A model generated the notes under the pieces. That model worked only from the letters and a program-made list of their open reading frames with translations. It did not search any database and was not told the DNA's origin. From positions 682,001-746,000 of the forward strand of contig JAHQRK010000006.1 in assembly GCA_019828595.1 (NCBI GenBank): a stretch of 64,000 nucleotides of DNA, in the 5' to 3' direction. Of the stretch, positions 20,401-30,732 are shown piece after piece; position 1 is the stretch's first letter, and every line of letters begins with the position of its first letter. This DNA comes from Aphanomyces cochlioides (taxonomy: Eukaryota > Oomycota > Saprolegniomycetes > Saprolegniales > Verrucalvaceae). Made by a program: the position numbers and the translations under genes.

Positions 20401-20863
20401 TTCACTCTCTTTGAAGTCGAACCGACGGGCGAATACCGCAAACTCCACGCGCTCTATGCCGGTGACAAGCTCGCCGACATGCGGGAGCTCCTCCTTGGTA
20501 ACGCTGCATCGCTGGAATTTGTCGCTCATGACGCCGCGCAGGCATGGCCAACTTGCTCGAGATCGACAAGACGATGAAAGCGCAGTTCTGCTTTGAGATC
20601 TTTGACGACGACCACAATGGATTCATCACCGAGGACGAGCTCGTCAACATTCTCCGCGCGACGCACATGGTCCGCAATCATCTTGGTTTTGTCCTCGAGC
20701 TTTCTTTGCGTAGACGACGGCGGCGAATGTCCAGATGAAAGCCCAGACGGTGCTCAAGCAGGCCGACGCCGACGGCGACCACAAGATCAACTTGGAAGAG
20801 TTCCACGTCATGGCCAAGAAGTTTCCCAACCTCATCTTCCCGCACATCGTCGCCAAGGAGTAA
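17437..20863 (+). CDS. Proline-rich, multi-C2, EF-hand protein (apparent fusion)
   Basis: Start ATG 17437 (MSQPPRGS); an upstream in-frame ATG at 17392 is less likely. Residues 1-190 are PPPRPAG/PPKP repeats. Introns, all GT-AG: 18008-18053, 18599-18642, 19278-19327, 19701-19742, 19904-19952, 20498-20541, 20670-20713. Exon 2 adds more PPGAPP repeats and the first C2 domain (LHFKLLEARGL); exon 3 a second C2 (LSIVVMEGRNL, GKQDPYCKF, DQDVGSDDLIG); exon 4 a third (GRQDPYVKF, WDHDSMGDDDLIG). All keep Ca-binding Asp residues. After the intron at 19701 come four EF-hands with loops DLDKNTFIGAAE, DRDGDGQVSFEE, DDDHNGFITEDE and DADGDHKINLEE. If that intron is retained, translation stops at 19721 and a separate EF-hand gene would begin at ATG 19749, only 27 nt later, so I favour one gene. 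Probably a Ca-dependent membrane-binding protein. Confidence 0.72.
17452..17720 (+). repeat. PPPRPAG-coding tandem repeat
   Basis: Imperfect 21-27 nt units (variants of cca cca cgt cca gct ggt) coding PPPRPAG, about ten copies within the N-terminus of the C2/EF-hand gene. Related PPGAPPIK units recur at 18085-18170. Confidence 0.8.
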
Positions 20864-20864
20864 T

Positions 20865-22325
20865 TTAGTAATAATGCGCCGGCATGGACGCATTCTGGCC
20901 GTAGACTGCCGTGACGAAGCGATCGCGGAGGCGCTGGAAGCCATTTCCAATGCGACTTTTGAGGCCGAGGCCGCCGCCGCCAGTCGCGCGCGGCGGTGGA
21001 GGCGGCGGCGGGATGTCAAAGACGGGAGCACTGGCGTCGAGGAACGACGTGTAGTCCAAGACGGGAGTGATCGTGTACTGGATTCGACCATGCAAGCGCG
21101 TCATGGCGACGTTGGCGAGGCGCTTGAGGCTGTGGAGATCGACTTGAGTGGCATCTCGAGCAGCGCCCGACATGACAAAGACCGTGCCGACGACGTGGCC
21201 ATCGGCGGTTGCGATCGGCACTGCCGCGAAGAATCGAATGCCGCGCCGTTTGACGAGCGGATGCTGCTTGAAGCGAGAATCCTCTTGCGCGTTGAGCACG
21301 ACGAGCGGCCGTGTCGACGCGATCACATTCGCACACAGCGCTGCGACTTCTGCGAGCGGAACGTCACCGCGGTGCGACTTGAACCATTGCTTGTCGTGGT
21401 CCAGCAGACTCACGCCGGCGATCGGACACTGCAGCAGCGTCGACGCGAGACCAGCGATGCGGTCGAAGACGAGCTCGCTCGGCATGTCGAGGATGTCGAG
21501 CGTCCGCTGCGCTTCTTGGAGCGCTTTGTTCTGTGGCTGTGGTCGGGGATACGTTGACTCTGGGATCCGCTGCGACGACTGGTACTGGTGGAACGTGTGG
21601 TGCCGCGTGCTGTGCGCAGTCCCACGCATGGCTGACGCGGCTCGCCGGCGATCTTCAAGGTGGTTCATCGCCATCTTGGCCACTTTGACAAGGACAGCGA
21701 CGTCCACGGCTTCGTACTCGACAGGGTGATGACCATAGACGAAGACAGTACCAAGGACGACTCCCGCGGGGTTCACGAGCGGCGCGCCGGCGTAAAACTT
21801 GAGATTCGCAGGTCCCGTGACGAGTGGATTGAGGTAGAAGCGGTTGTCGAGACTGGCGTCAGGGACAATGAGCGGTTCGGTCGATGCGATCGTGTGCGCG
21901 CAAAACGCGACGGAGCGCGGAATGTCGGCTTGCTTGAGTCCGATGGAGCTTTTGCACCACTGGCGCGTCTTGTCAATGAACGAAATGCCGCCGATGGGAG
22001 CTTTGAGCGCTTTCACGACCATCGCACAGAGCATGTCGAGTACGTGTTCCGGTGGGGTGTCTAGAATGTCGTAGCTCTCCAGAACGAGCATGCGTTCGTC
22101 TTCGTGTGGAAGAACGGGTGGCGGCTCCCACTGGTACGGCCACGACGCATCCCGCGTCCGCGTGGAGAGGAGGTCGGACGCGATGTAGTCTTCCGAGGAG
22201 AACTCCTGGGATGCGAAGAACGCTTTGACGGGCGAGTCGCCTGGAGAGGAGCCTTGGAGGACGATTGACATGGGATGGACTGTCACGCGTCGTCGTTGTC
22301 TTGTCAAAAAATGCGACCTCGCCAT
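20865..22325 (-). CDS. Tandem GAF-domain protein
   Basis: Single exon, 486 residues (alternative start ATG 22271). GAF 1 spans about 78-225 and GAF 2 about 268-415. Both have the bacterial-style pattern: LD-[TM]-P at the start of the domain, PI-[GA]-[GV]-[IV]-S-x-[IL]-D, a [QW]-C/F-K-S segment, CA-[HN]-x-I-A-ST, plus the D-x-RF and GTVFV motifs. The C-terminal 70 residues contain PPPPPPP and a Gly-rich, then basic stretch. No kinase, cyclase or phosphodiesterase is attached, so it is likely a small-ligand or redox sensor acting through partners (inference). Its stop codon lies 1 nt beyond the stop of the convergent EF-hand gene. Confidence 0.85.
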   Translation of the reverse strand: MARSHFLTRQRRRVTVHPMSIVLQGSSPGDSPVKAFFASQEFSSEDYIASDLLSTRTRDASWPYQWEPPPVLPHEDERMLVLESYDILDTPPEHVLDMLCAMVVKALKAPIGGISFIDKTRQWCKSSIGLKQADIPRSVAFCAHTIASTEPLIVPDASLDNRFYLNPLVTGPANLKFYAGAPLVNPAGVVLGTVFVYGHHPVEYEAVDVAVLVKVAKMAMNHLEDRRRAASAMRGTAHSTRHHTFHQYQSSQRIPESTYPRPQPQNKALQEAQRTLDILDMPSELVFDRIAGLASTLLQCPIAGVSLLDHDKQWFKSHRGDVPLAEVAALCANVIASTRPLVVLNAQEDSRFKQHPLVKRRGIRFFAAVPIATADGHVVGTVFVMSGAARDATQVDLHSLKRLANVAMTRLHGRIQYTITPVLDYTSFLDASAPVFDIPPPPPPPRATGGGGLGLKSRIGNGFQRLRDRFVTAVYGQNASMPAHYY

Positions 22326-23103
22326 TACATCCCATCCATCCTAATAGTGTTACAACCTGTCAAAGGTTGAAGCGAGTGTCATGAAGATGTCTTGGAGGGA
22401 AATCTCTCAGCAAGGAACGAACGCCGCGCTTCCTTCTCTCCGTCTCCAACGCTGTCGTCGTGCTCTCCCTCGTCCTTCAGTAGCGACGTGGCGATTGTCG
22501 CACTGTAGCAGATCTTGGCGATCTTTGTCTATTGATACAAGAGCAGCGCAGCCATGACGCGGGGTTTGGCGCCAGATCTGGACTGGACCTTTGGGTTGAC
22601 ATAGCGCAGCACACGGGACGACATCTTTCTCCAAGTATGTATGCGATGAGTCTCACATGGAACTAACGCCCACGGCGGCTCCTCGCAGCCACAGAATCGT
22701 TAATGGATTGAAGGGTTGACGCGGAAGATGAACATGCGGCTGGAAAGACGGACCGTTGCGAAACATCGACAGTGGGTGCGCCAAAGACGGGCAAACCCAT
22801 GACCGTGGACGTTTCGAGTGAACCTAGGAGCGCTCTAGATCGCCACCGTCTTCCAAGCAGCGCTCTCTTGGTGGAATTTCGCGGTCAAGTCACACCATGG
22901 CGACTTTTCTTCCCCTCGTCGGCATGCACAACGCGTAACACCAACGACATACACGGCGAAACAACAGCTGTGGTAGTTCCAAGAGCTCATGGACGATTTG
23001 TCCAAGATCGCAAAGTCCATGCCGTCCTGGCGACCTTCCATGAGGGAGATGTGGACTCTGTCAACAGGCAATGCGAAACCGATCGGTAGTTACCGTGGCG
23101 AGC
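22326..23103. other. Intergenic, 778 nt
   Basis: Divergent region between the GAF gene and the coiled-coil gene at 23104. Short frames here (for example 22772-23089) show no domain or coding-like composition. No RNA gene recognised. Confidence 0.5.
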
Positions 23104-25167
23104 ATGGAGAAATCCAACGTTATGGGAAATGGAAACACTGAGCTCATCCACGACAGCAGAGGAGTCCCTGCGAACATCACAGCCGAGGTACGTCGTCGTC
23201 GTCCATGGCGCCATCGCTGACTTGAGAGACAGCAAGTCGCGCGGCTTGTCCAGCGACTGACGGCGGCGCAAGATCGACTGACGAAACTGGCGCGCGTGGA
23301 GAAAGCGATCGGCGACTTTTATGGCGAAGTCGCGACGAACGCAGGCCATCTCTACGAAGCCGACGACTCGATGCGGCCGATTCCGACAGCAGCAGAAGGA
23401 GACACGCTCGCGCTCGTCAACTCCCTGCGCGCGTACGTCCGCGTCCAGCTCGCATTCAAGGAGGTGCCGCCGCCGACGTTGTCCTCGCTGGCGTCATGGA
23501 AATTCCCTGCTAGGACTACGAGATGAACTTGAAGACGTCGCTGCATGCCGTCACAACGACGCAGAAGAGGTCGGTGACGACGCCACGACTGCACGAAGAT
23601 TGTCGATTCCTTGTAGAGATGAAGCGTCGGCGAAGGAGGACATTGCGCGCTTGACGCGGCAAGTTGATGCGCTCCAAGAGGACAAGAAGGTGAGCGCCGC
23701 CGCGGCGCCGCGGACGCCTCAAGTTGAGTAGACGCTCCTGAGCCAAATGGAAGAAACCGAATCTGTCAAGGCTGCGGTGTTCCAGCAATCCATGGCCGCG
23801 CTCGAGAGCGCAAGGACCGAGACGGCGCACGTCGCGCGGCAGCTCACGGAATGCAAAGCCGAGCTCAAGAAGCTCGACGACACGGTGCGGCATGTCCCCG
23901 CGAAAAAGTTGATGACGTCTGCCGGCAGTGTCGTCGGCAAGAAGCGCTTCTAGCAGAGCAAGACCAGACGAACGCCAAGCTCTCTCGAGACGTGGACAGT
24001 CTCAAGCGGAGTCTGCAGCTCGGAGAAAGCGTCGGCGGCGCTGTCGCAAAGACCAAGTCGAGCGACGACGCGGGCCGTCGCGCCATCGTCGCGCAGGACG
24101 CCGAGATGCGCCACGCCAACTTGAAAATCGCGCACTTGGAAGCGGAGAACCAAGCGAACCGCGAGCAGATCAAAGACCTCAAAGCCAAACTCCACGGATA
24201 CAGCAGCAGCGCGCAAGCTCTTGCGTTCACGAAGGCACAGAAAGACGCTGCGAGGTGCTCATGACGCCGTGCTGCGATGCTCACGGCGGCGGCGGTAGGT
24301 TCAAAGAGCGCGTCAAAGACGTCGAGACGAAAATGACCGCCGTCGAAGCGACGCTCATGAAGACGCGTGGCGTTCTCGCCGACAAGGACGCCAAACTCCA
24401 AGCGCTCAAGGCCGAGTACGACAAACTCTTTGCCGCGCTCCAGCATGAGAACGAGCAGCGCCAGCAGCATGCGCCACCGCAACATGAGCAGCAACTCCGG
24501 CAGCCCGAGACCGTCTCGAACGAGGAAGCGAGTCGCATTGCCAACGAAAACCAGTAGAGCGCTCGCGGGCAGCGCCGCTGATGCTTCCTGTAGATACGTC
24601 ACGGGGTTCTACAAGGCCAAGCTCGAGCACCAAGCGGCGGAGATCCTCGCGCTGCGGAAACAAATCAAGAAGATGCTCGCGTCCAAGCACCGCCAGTTCT
24701 TTGACCAGAGTCTCGAGAAGAAAGCGCACGAGCGCCTCCTCCAGCGCTACGCAGAGCTCAAAGCCGTCAACGACAAGCACACAGGGAGCAACCAAGAGCC
24801 GCAGACGCTCCACCATGCAGCGTCCATGCCGACTCTCACCGCGGCAGTCGATCCAAAGGACATGGTCAAGCTCGTCCGACGCAACCATTTCCTCGAGCGA
24901 TTCTTCAGAGACCACTGCGGCGTCAATGGTGCAACGCCGACGACGCCAAACACGACAGCGACGCCCGCCGTGATAGCCACGACAGCCACAACAACGACGA
25001 CGACGCAGGACATCTCGATCGCGATCGACGCGCCGCCAAGACAAGCCCCATCATCGGCAAGCACGGCGTCCAAGAAACCCCGACCAGCGTCCGCGATCGT
25101 CAAGCCGCGACATATCGGCGCGTCGCGGCAGTCCTTCGTCGTCGGCTCGCTCGTCCGTGAGATCTAA
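23104..25167 (+). CDS. Coiled-coil protein, eight exons
   Basis: Unnamed. ATG 23104 (MEKSNVMGNG). Introns: 23188-23232, 23464-23513, 23570-23616, 23690-23731, 23885-23928, 24255-24298 and 24554-24593. Each restores frame and keeps heptad periodicity. The spliced protein of about 590 residues is coiled coil from residue 29 to about 480, with segments such as ARLVQRLTAAQDRLTKL, VEATLMKTRGVLADKDAKL and QAAEILALRKQIKKM. A conserved-looking motif VKLVRRNHFLERFF follows. The tail is a Thr/Ala low-complexity stretch and then basic (KKPRPASAIVKPR). It could be a cytoskeletal or flagellar protein, but nothing visible proves that. The seven very short introns contrast with the single-exon GAF neighbour. 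Confidence 0.8.
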
Positions 25168-25197
25168 AGCAATGCAGTCGTCGGCACTGGCGTTGTT

Positions 25198-27994
25198 TTA
25201 AGCTAGACACGCTAGCAGAATGGCGGGATCGTGGGCGACCATCTCGAGCAGCCGCAGTCGACACGCTGCCAACAAGCGAGGAACGACCGTCGCGTGAGCT
25301 TGCGCAAAGGCCAAGAGGTCGGCGTCTGCTAGCGACGCGATGTTCGTCACGACGAAGGACTCGCACGCAAAGACGCAAGGCCAGATGTGATACGCAGCGC
25401 TCGCGACAATCGTGTCTTGGATGAGATCGCACGGCATTTTCTACTCGTCGCCGCTGAGGGGCCGTGATCGCGGAAACGTACCTCCAAGTCGATCACGTCG
25501 GCGTAGATGTAGTCCAAGAGGAGATGCAGCACCGTGCTCGTGTACGGGAACGAGACTCTGTCGGTGGACTCGACCTGCGTCTCCATGACGGCGGACACGG
25601 ACGCGAGAACTGCGCGGTGACAAGTTCTCGTCACATTGTCGGTCGAAATGATCGTGACGTCGGCAAACCAGCCTTCCGTCATGAGATCCAGCATGTCCTG
25701 CCGCCACTGCTTTGTTGCGCGCTCTGCATCGAGAGAGGTTAGAGCTCCGTGGCGACGAAGAGGAACGTACGAGCGAGTCTGGTTGTCGGGACGTCGGCGA
25801 TTCCAAGTTGGCCCACGACGTCGGCGAGCTCGAACGGATCGAGCTGGTCCCGCAGGGCAGCAATGCAGAGATGCTGGAGATCAAAGAGCAGCCACGCGTT
25901 CGCAGCAACGAGGAGCTCCAGCAAGTCGTCCAGCGCGACGACGGCGGCGGCGGCGAGTTGAAGCGTTCCAGTGTACAAGTAGTCGGCCAGACGGTTGAAG
26001 GTTGCAGCAGTGCAGTCGATGGCGATCGGAGATGTCGTATGGCTGGACCAGAGACCACACAACTGCGCTCGAAAGACAGCGCTGCGAGCGACGAGGACGC
26101 ATTTGTGCATGGAGAGCTGAACGCCGTCGACGCTCTCAAGGAGAAGATCTGGCTGCGTCCACCTCCGGCGCTTTGTCGGTGGAGATCCCGCGTCGACGCG
26201 AGTGGTTTGCTGGACATACGCAATGCAGTCAGCATCGAGAGCGCAGCCAAACTCGACCAAGACGCGGACGCAAGCAGACTTGGATTTCACGAGCGCGGCA
26301 AAGAGCGCCGACTGGTTGCGGCGATTGCGCTCGTTGGGATAGCCACCATACGTCAGCAGTGTCTTCAACGCAACGGCGTCGTCGAGATGGATGGCCAGGA
26401 AGAGAGGAGTGAGGAGCTGGGCGTTCTCCATCGCGAGGAGTTTGCTCTGCTTGGAACAAAGCAGCGGAATGCACTTTTCTGCGTGGCCATGGCGAATACA
26501 CACATGGAGAGCCGTGTCGCCCGTGTCTGGATCGACCGCCGTCCATTCCTGCGGCGGAAGAATCGGCAAGAACAGCTCAAGCGCCGCAAGATGGCCCAAA
26601 GCCACGGTGCGGAGGAAGACGGATCGAATCGTCTTGGAGCTCAATGGATAGCCGTAGACGAGGAGGAGCTCAAAGACGGTCGTGGTCGTGAGGGATTCCA
26701 GCGCCATGTACAATGGAGTCTCGCCATTGTGGTTGACGGAGAGCGCCGACGCGCCAGAAGCTAGAAGGAGATGGACAACTGCGAGCGCGTCGTTCGGCGG
26801 TGGAGACGACACGGCGGCGCTCACGGCCAGGCCGAGTGGCGTGTTTCGCTGCTTGTTCCTCACGTCGAGTTTGGTCTTGTGGAGGAGAATCTTCACACAC
26901 GCCAAATGTCCATGCCTGTCAAACTGCCACGTCACTACAATCAACTCGACAGAACTTTACCGACAGGCCAAATGGAACGGTGTGTTGCCATTCTTGTCGA
27001 CGACTGACGCACTCGCGCCGAGGGAGAGGAGAAGACGGACACTGGAGACGCGGCCATGCGCGGCAGCTAGATGGAGCGGCGTCTGTTTCTTCCGATCACG
27101 AGCGTCGACACCTTCACCGAGCGTAGCCAAGAGCTCAAGGACCTACGAGCTCCATTGAGCCCGGGAATCGCGTGATAGATGTACCTCGTCATGGCCAAAC
27201 GTCGCGGCGAGATGCCACGCATTGCGGCGTTCGTCGTCGCGCTCGTCCCACAGAAGCAGCGAACGATGGAGACGCAGGAATGCTTTGATCGCATCCAAGT
27301 CGACGCGGTCAAGCTGACCAATGTGTTGCTGCAGCAGGGTTTGCCACTCTGTTCGAATGGACTCGACGGAGGAAGGAGGAGCGTCGACGTCCAGAGGAAG
27401 CGCCGGTGTTGGCGGCGGCCGAGCGACTTTTTCGGGAAGCCACTGGCCGGCTTCATGGTACGACGCACTGCTCTGTCCTTGGACTTTAGATTGAGCTGCC
27501 AGATGAAAGAAGTAACCGGGAGATCTCCCTTGAGCGTTGGTTTCCACGGCAGTCTCTACGATTGTCGGTGGTTCCAGTGTTGGAGAAGATGGAGCTGGGC
27601 GTGGAGGAGCACACCATTGCGTCAATGGCTTCGTCGTGTGCTTTCGTTTGGTCGGTTTTGGAATCGGAGCGACGGGTTTCTCGATCACAGGCTTGTCTGG
27701 CGGCTTGGTGTCGGCTTCTGGCTCCCTTTTAGGCTTGGAGAGAGCGACAAAGCCTTGCGGGAGTGCTGGCGTTGGTTGTGGAGCGGTCAACGGATGGCTA
27801 GGAGTCTTTGAAGCCACTGCTTGGAAGTTCAATGGAGAGTCTAGCTTTCGACGCGGACGTGGCAGCGGCGTCTGCTTGCTTGAGAGCGAAGGGTACTCAT
27901 TCAGGAAGGCTTTGTGCTGTGCTGGGATGAATTCCGTGGCGTGTGCGTTGAGCTGCGTCGACTGGTGGTCTGTCTTGGTCATCCCGTCGTCCAT
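25198..27994 (-). CDS. Ankyrin-repeat protein with two BTB/POZ domains
   Basis: ATG 27994 (MDDGMTKTDHQS). Exons are separated by introns 27143-27184, 26916-26960, 25724-25770 and 25441-25481, all in frame. The first 200 residues are Pro/Lys-rich and disordered. Ankyrin repeats run from about 255 to 520 (NAWHLAATFGHDEVLELL, TPLHLAAAHGRV, NTPFHLACRHGHLACVKILL, TALHVCIRHGH). The first BTB domain begins with PDLLLESVDGVQLSMHKCVLVARSAVF; the second with WFADVTIISTDNVTRTCHRAVLAS and continues through LLLDYIYAD. Such proteins are often substrate adaptors of Cullin-3 ligases; that role here is inference. The stop lies 30 nt from the end of the convergent coiled-coil gene. Confidence 0.85.
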
Positions 27995-28244
27995 GATGTT
28001 CGTCTATTGATTTTCATTCAAGTAAATCATTAAAAGCATACTTTAATGAAAATAACAATATGATACGAGAAATAATTTACTTCAATGACTAGAGTATTCA
28101 ATAAAGTAAACTTGCTGTTGTTACATGTTAACTGTCGAAGTTGTTGCTCATGAACGTCGCTTCGCCACGGCGCCATGTTCGCGTCCAGCTAGCTCTGGAT
28201 CAAGTGAATGGCATCTCGATCTGTAGGGACGATCGAGTAGATTG

Positions 28245-29354
28245 ATGTGTGATGCATACGTAGCTCGGATTTATGAGGAGGCCATGGCGCAGAACAAGAC
28301 GAAAAAGACCGGCGCGTCCTTCGACCAACGCATCGACGTCATTCTCCAGAAAACGCGTGAGATTGCGCAGCATCTGCAAGCCACGAGCCACTCGAAAGAC
28401 GAAGAGGACGAGGAGGACGAAGAAGAAGATGATAACTTCACCATCATGGACGACGAAGCGAACGCGTCGAACCGGTTCAAGAAACAACTCAGTCGATTCC
28501 TCAACCTCCCGCGATCTTTGAGCCATCGAGAGATTGAACAAGTCAGTGTCCTCTTGCTCCTCGCTTTGCCTAACATGTGCATGGATAGGTCACAAACCAA
28601 GTGCTCCAGCAAGTCAATACAACGCCAGACCAGAGCATTCTCATGCATGAAATCGGCGCTCTCATCGACGAACACGTCTTGACACCACGAGAAGACGACG
28701 ACGAAGACCACGAAGAGGCCTTTTCCCATGAAGATGCATGCCGCCATCACCGAGACTCCCTCTCCAAACGGCGTCAAGTTGTCATCGCCTCCTTCATGCA
28801 TCTCATCTTTATTTCTCGTAGAAAGACTTGGCCCACCTGGAAATCCAGCCCTTGACCGCCGTCGACATGGTGCGCCTCTTTCTTTCTTTCCTTCTTGATG
28901 ACCTACGTAGGCCCAACGCCGCATCTTCAAATCGGCGAATAAACTCCATTCCATGTCCGTCCGAGTATGATTGCTGCAGATACCAAGGGGAAAACGTTCT
29001 GCCTAGGGCAATTTTGAAGAAACACATGGAGCTTTACCATCCAAGGCGACTATGCGGTCGCTGTTCAGTGACAATGCCGGCAGTGTGCGGAGCTTGAAGA
29101 GTCTCCATGTGTCCAAAGCAGAGCAAGAAGCCCTTGACCAAGCGGCCAAAGAAGAACAGTGGCGGACTCAAGTCAAGGAAGACTACATCATGTGGCTGAG
29201 GGCCAAAGCAGAGGCACAAGCCGCCAAAGAGAAGGACAAAGCGGCACGGAAGGAGAACAAGAAGAAGAAGAAGAAGCCCCGATGGCTCTTGTTGTATGAA
29301 CATGGCCGACTTCAACAGCAGCACCTGGACGAGCAGGCCAAAAATGCCAAGTAG
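28245..29354 (+). CDS. Acidic/lysine-rich coiled-coil protein
   Basis: Unnamed. ATG 28245 (MCDAYVARIYEEAM). Introns 28542-28588, 28778-28821, 28870-28910 and 28965-29006. The spliced product is about 300 residues. An acidic run (DEEDEEDEEEDD) at about 55-65 follows an N-terminal helix, and another acidic stretch sits near 130. The C-terminal 90 residues are a charged helix with QWRTQVKEDYIMWLRAKAEA, a poly-Lys segment (NKKKKKKPRW) and a final YEHGRLQQQHLDEQ. The W-L-x-x-K helix resembles CCDC-type ciliary proteins, but I cannot assign a family. It converges on the proteasome gene with 23 nt between stops. Confidence 0.75.
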
Positions 29355-29377
29355 GACAAGTTGTATTCCATGGCACT

Positions 29378-30465
29378 TTAAACAATTCGGTCGAGTTCCG
29401 TCGCGTACGACAACGTCTCGCGCACAAGTCGCATGGATGGAATGTCCACGGCTCTAGACATGAATTTAAGCTTGACAGCCGAGAGGGAGAGAGGTACCCG
29501 AGGTGCTTTTGAGGTGCTTGGAACCACACAATGTCATCTTTGATGACCCAGTCTGGCTTGCTTTCTTGGATGTACTGGTGGAATTCCTGTGGCGTCGAAA
29601 AGATCATCATCTTGGCCGCATCGGAAACCGCAAGGGATGGATACGCGACTTCAGCGCAATCGGCGATGGCGTCACGCACAGTTCGAAGCAATTGCGACAT
29701 AAACCATTTGAAGTATGGGTTGGGCTCATTTGATCGAGCTTCCAAGACCTTCGGCAAGTGAGAAACAAATGTTTAGTCATGGTGTACCTTGTTGTAGCTG
29801 CCTTCCATGAGGTATTGCTCGAGTTTCATTGCAAACGCGATGTTGGGATCCGATCGTCCTTCGCTCGGCAAGATTTCCAACTAAAATGTCAATGTTCACA
29901 CAACTTGGAGATCGACTAGCGATCGTACCTCGCCGTGGAATTCGGCCATGCGATTTTCAACGAGCAAATGCAACAATCGCGTGCCAAGGAGGGGATAATG
30001 CAAGGGAGAAGGAGGGAGTTGGCCACTAGTTGAAACATTTGTGAGCTTCGTCCATTGCAACACGAGGCATACGCAAAAGAGTTGTAATACACTTTGAGCT
30101 GTGTGATGTTGCGCTCGAATCCAGCGCCATCTTGTTCTTTCAAGCTCAGGATGGTCGCACTCTCCAAGACGTCACCTAAGGTCAATTAGCCCAGTCTACC
30201 CATCACATAGAGTCCAAAGTACGGGCAAGTTTGCGCTCTTGTACAGCGGTGGGGGACTCGATAGTCGTAGGGGGCAAGCTTGGGAGCTGAATCAATGCGA
30301 TCTAAAGCCCAAGTTTGTCAGTTCTGCACGTAAAAAAACACACAAAGCGGTGACAAGTACCTTTAGATTGCGCAAGATGTCCTTAGCTTCTTTCAATCCC
30401 GCCGCATCGTTGGCACCGTCGACAAGTGCGCGGAGCTTGGTCGCCTCACGTTCTAAGGAATCCAT
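29378..30465 (-). CDS. RPN12: 26S proteasome regulatory subunit Rpn12 (PSMD8)
   Basis: Seven exons from ATG 30465 (MDSLEREATKLRALVDG); introns 30302-30360, 30176-30222, 30026-30072, 29881-29928, 29749-29787 and 29454-29497. The spliced sequence matches Rpn12 throughout: RDVLESATILSLKEQD, QLKVYYNSF, LLHLLVENRMAEFH, KLEQYLMEGSYNK, EPNPYFKWFMSQLLRTVRD (with the PCI-like region), then the C-terminal helix PSMRLVRETLSYATELDRIV. Rpn12 is a PCI subunit of the proteasome lid that takes part in late 19S assembly; this is family knowledge. The 39-nt intron is among the shortest in the window. The upstream AT-rich 267-bp gap is shared with the divergent CstF-77 gene. Confidence 0.93.
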
Positions 30466-30732
30466 GCTTTGAAAATGGAACGAGAAGGAATTTATCCACT
30501 TTTTATATCTCTAAATAGACATAATATCTCAGAGTAAACAAATAACTTAAAATTTGTATACAGCTTAATCACATATTAAATACGTACTACGTATAGTATT
30601 TATGTTTTATACATACAAAAATGAAGTATAATATTTTATTTTGAATAATTTATTACACGTATCATATAGAATAAACGGTAGTCCCATTTAGGATCCTTAT
30701 TGTAAAATTTGCACTAGGACAACAACAGGCCG

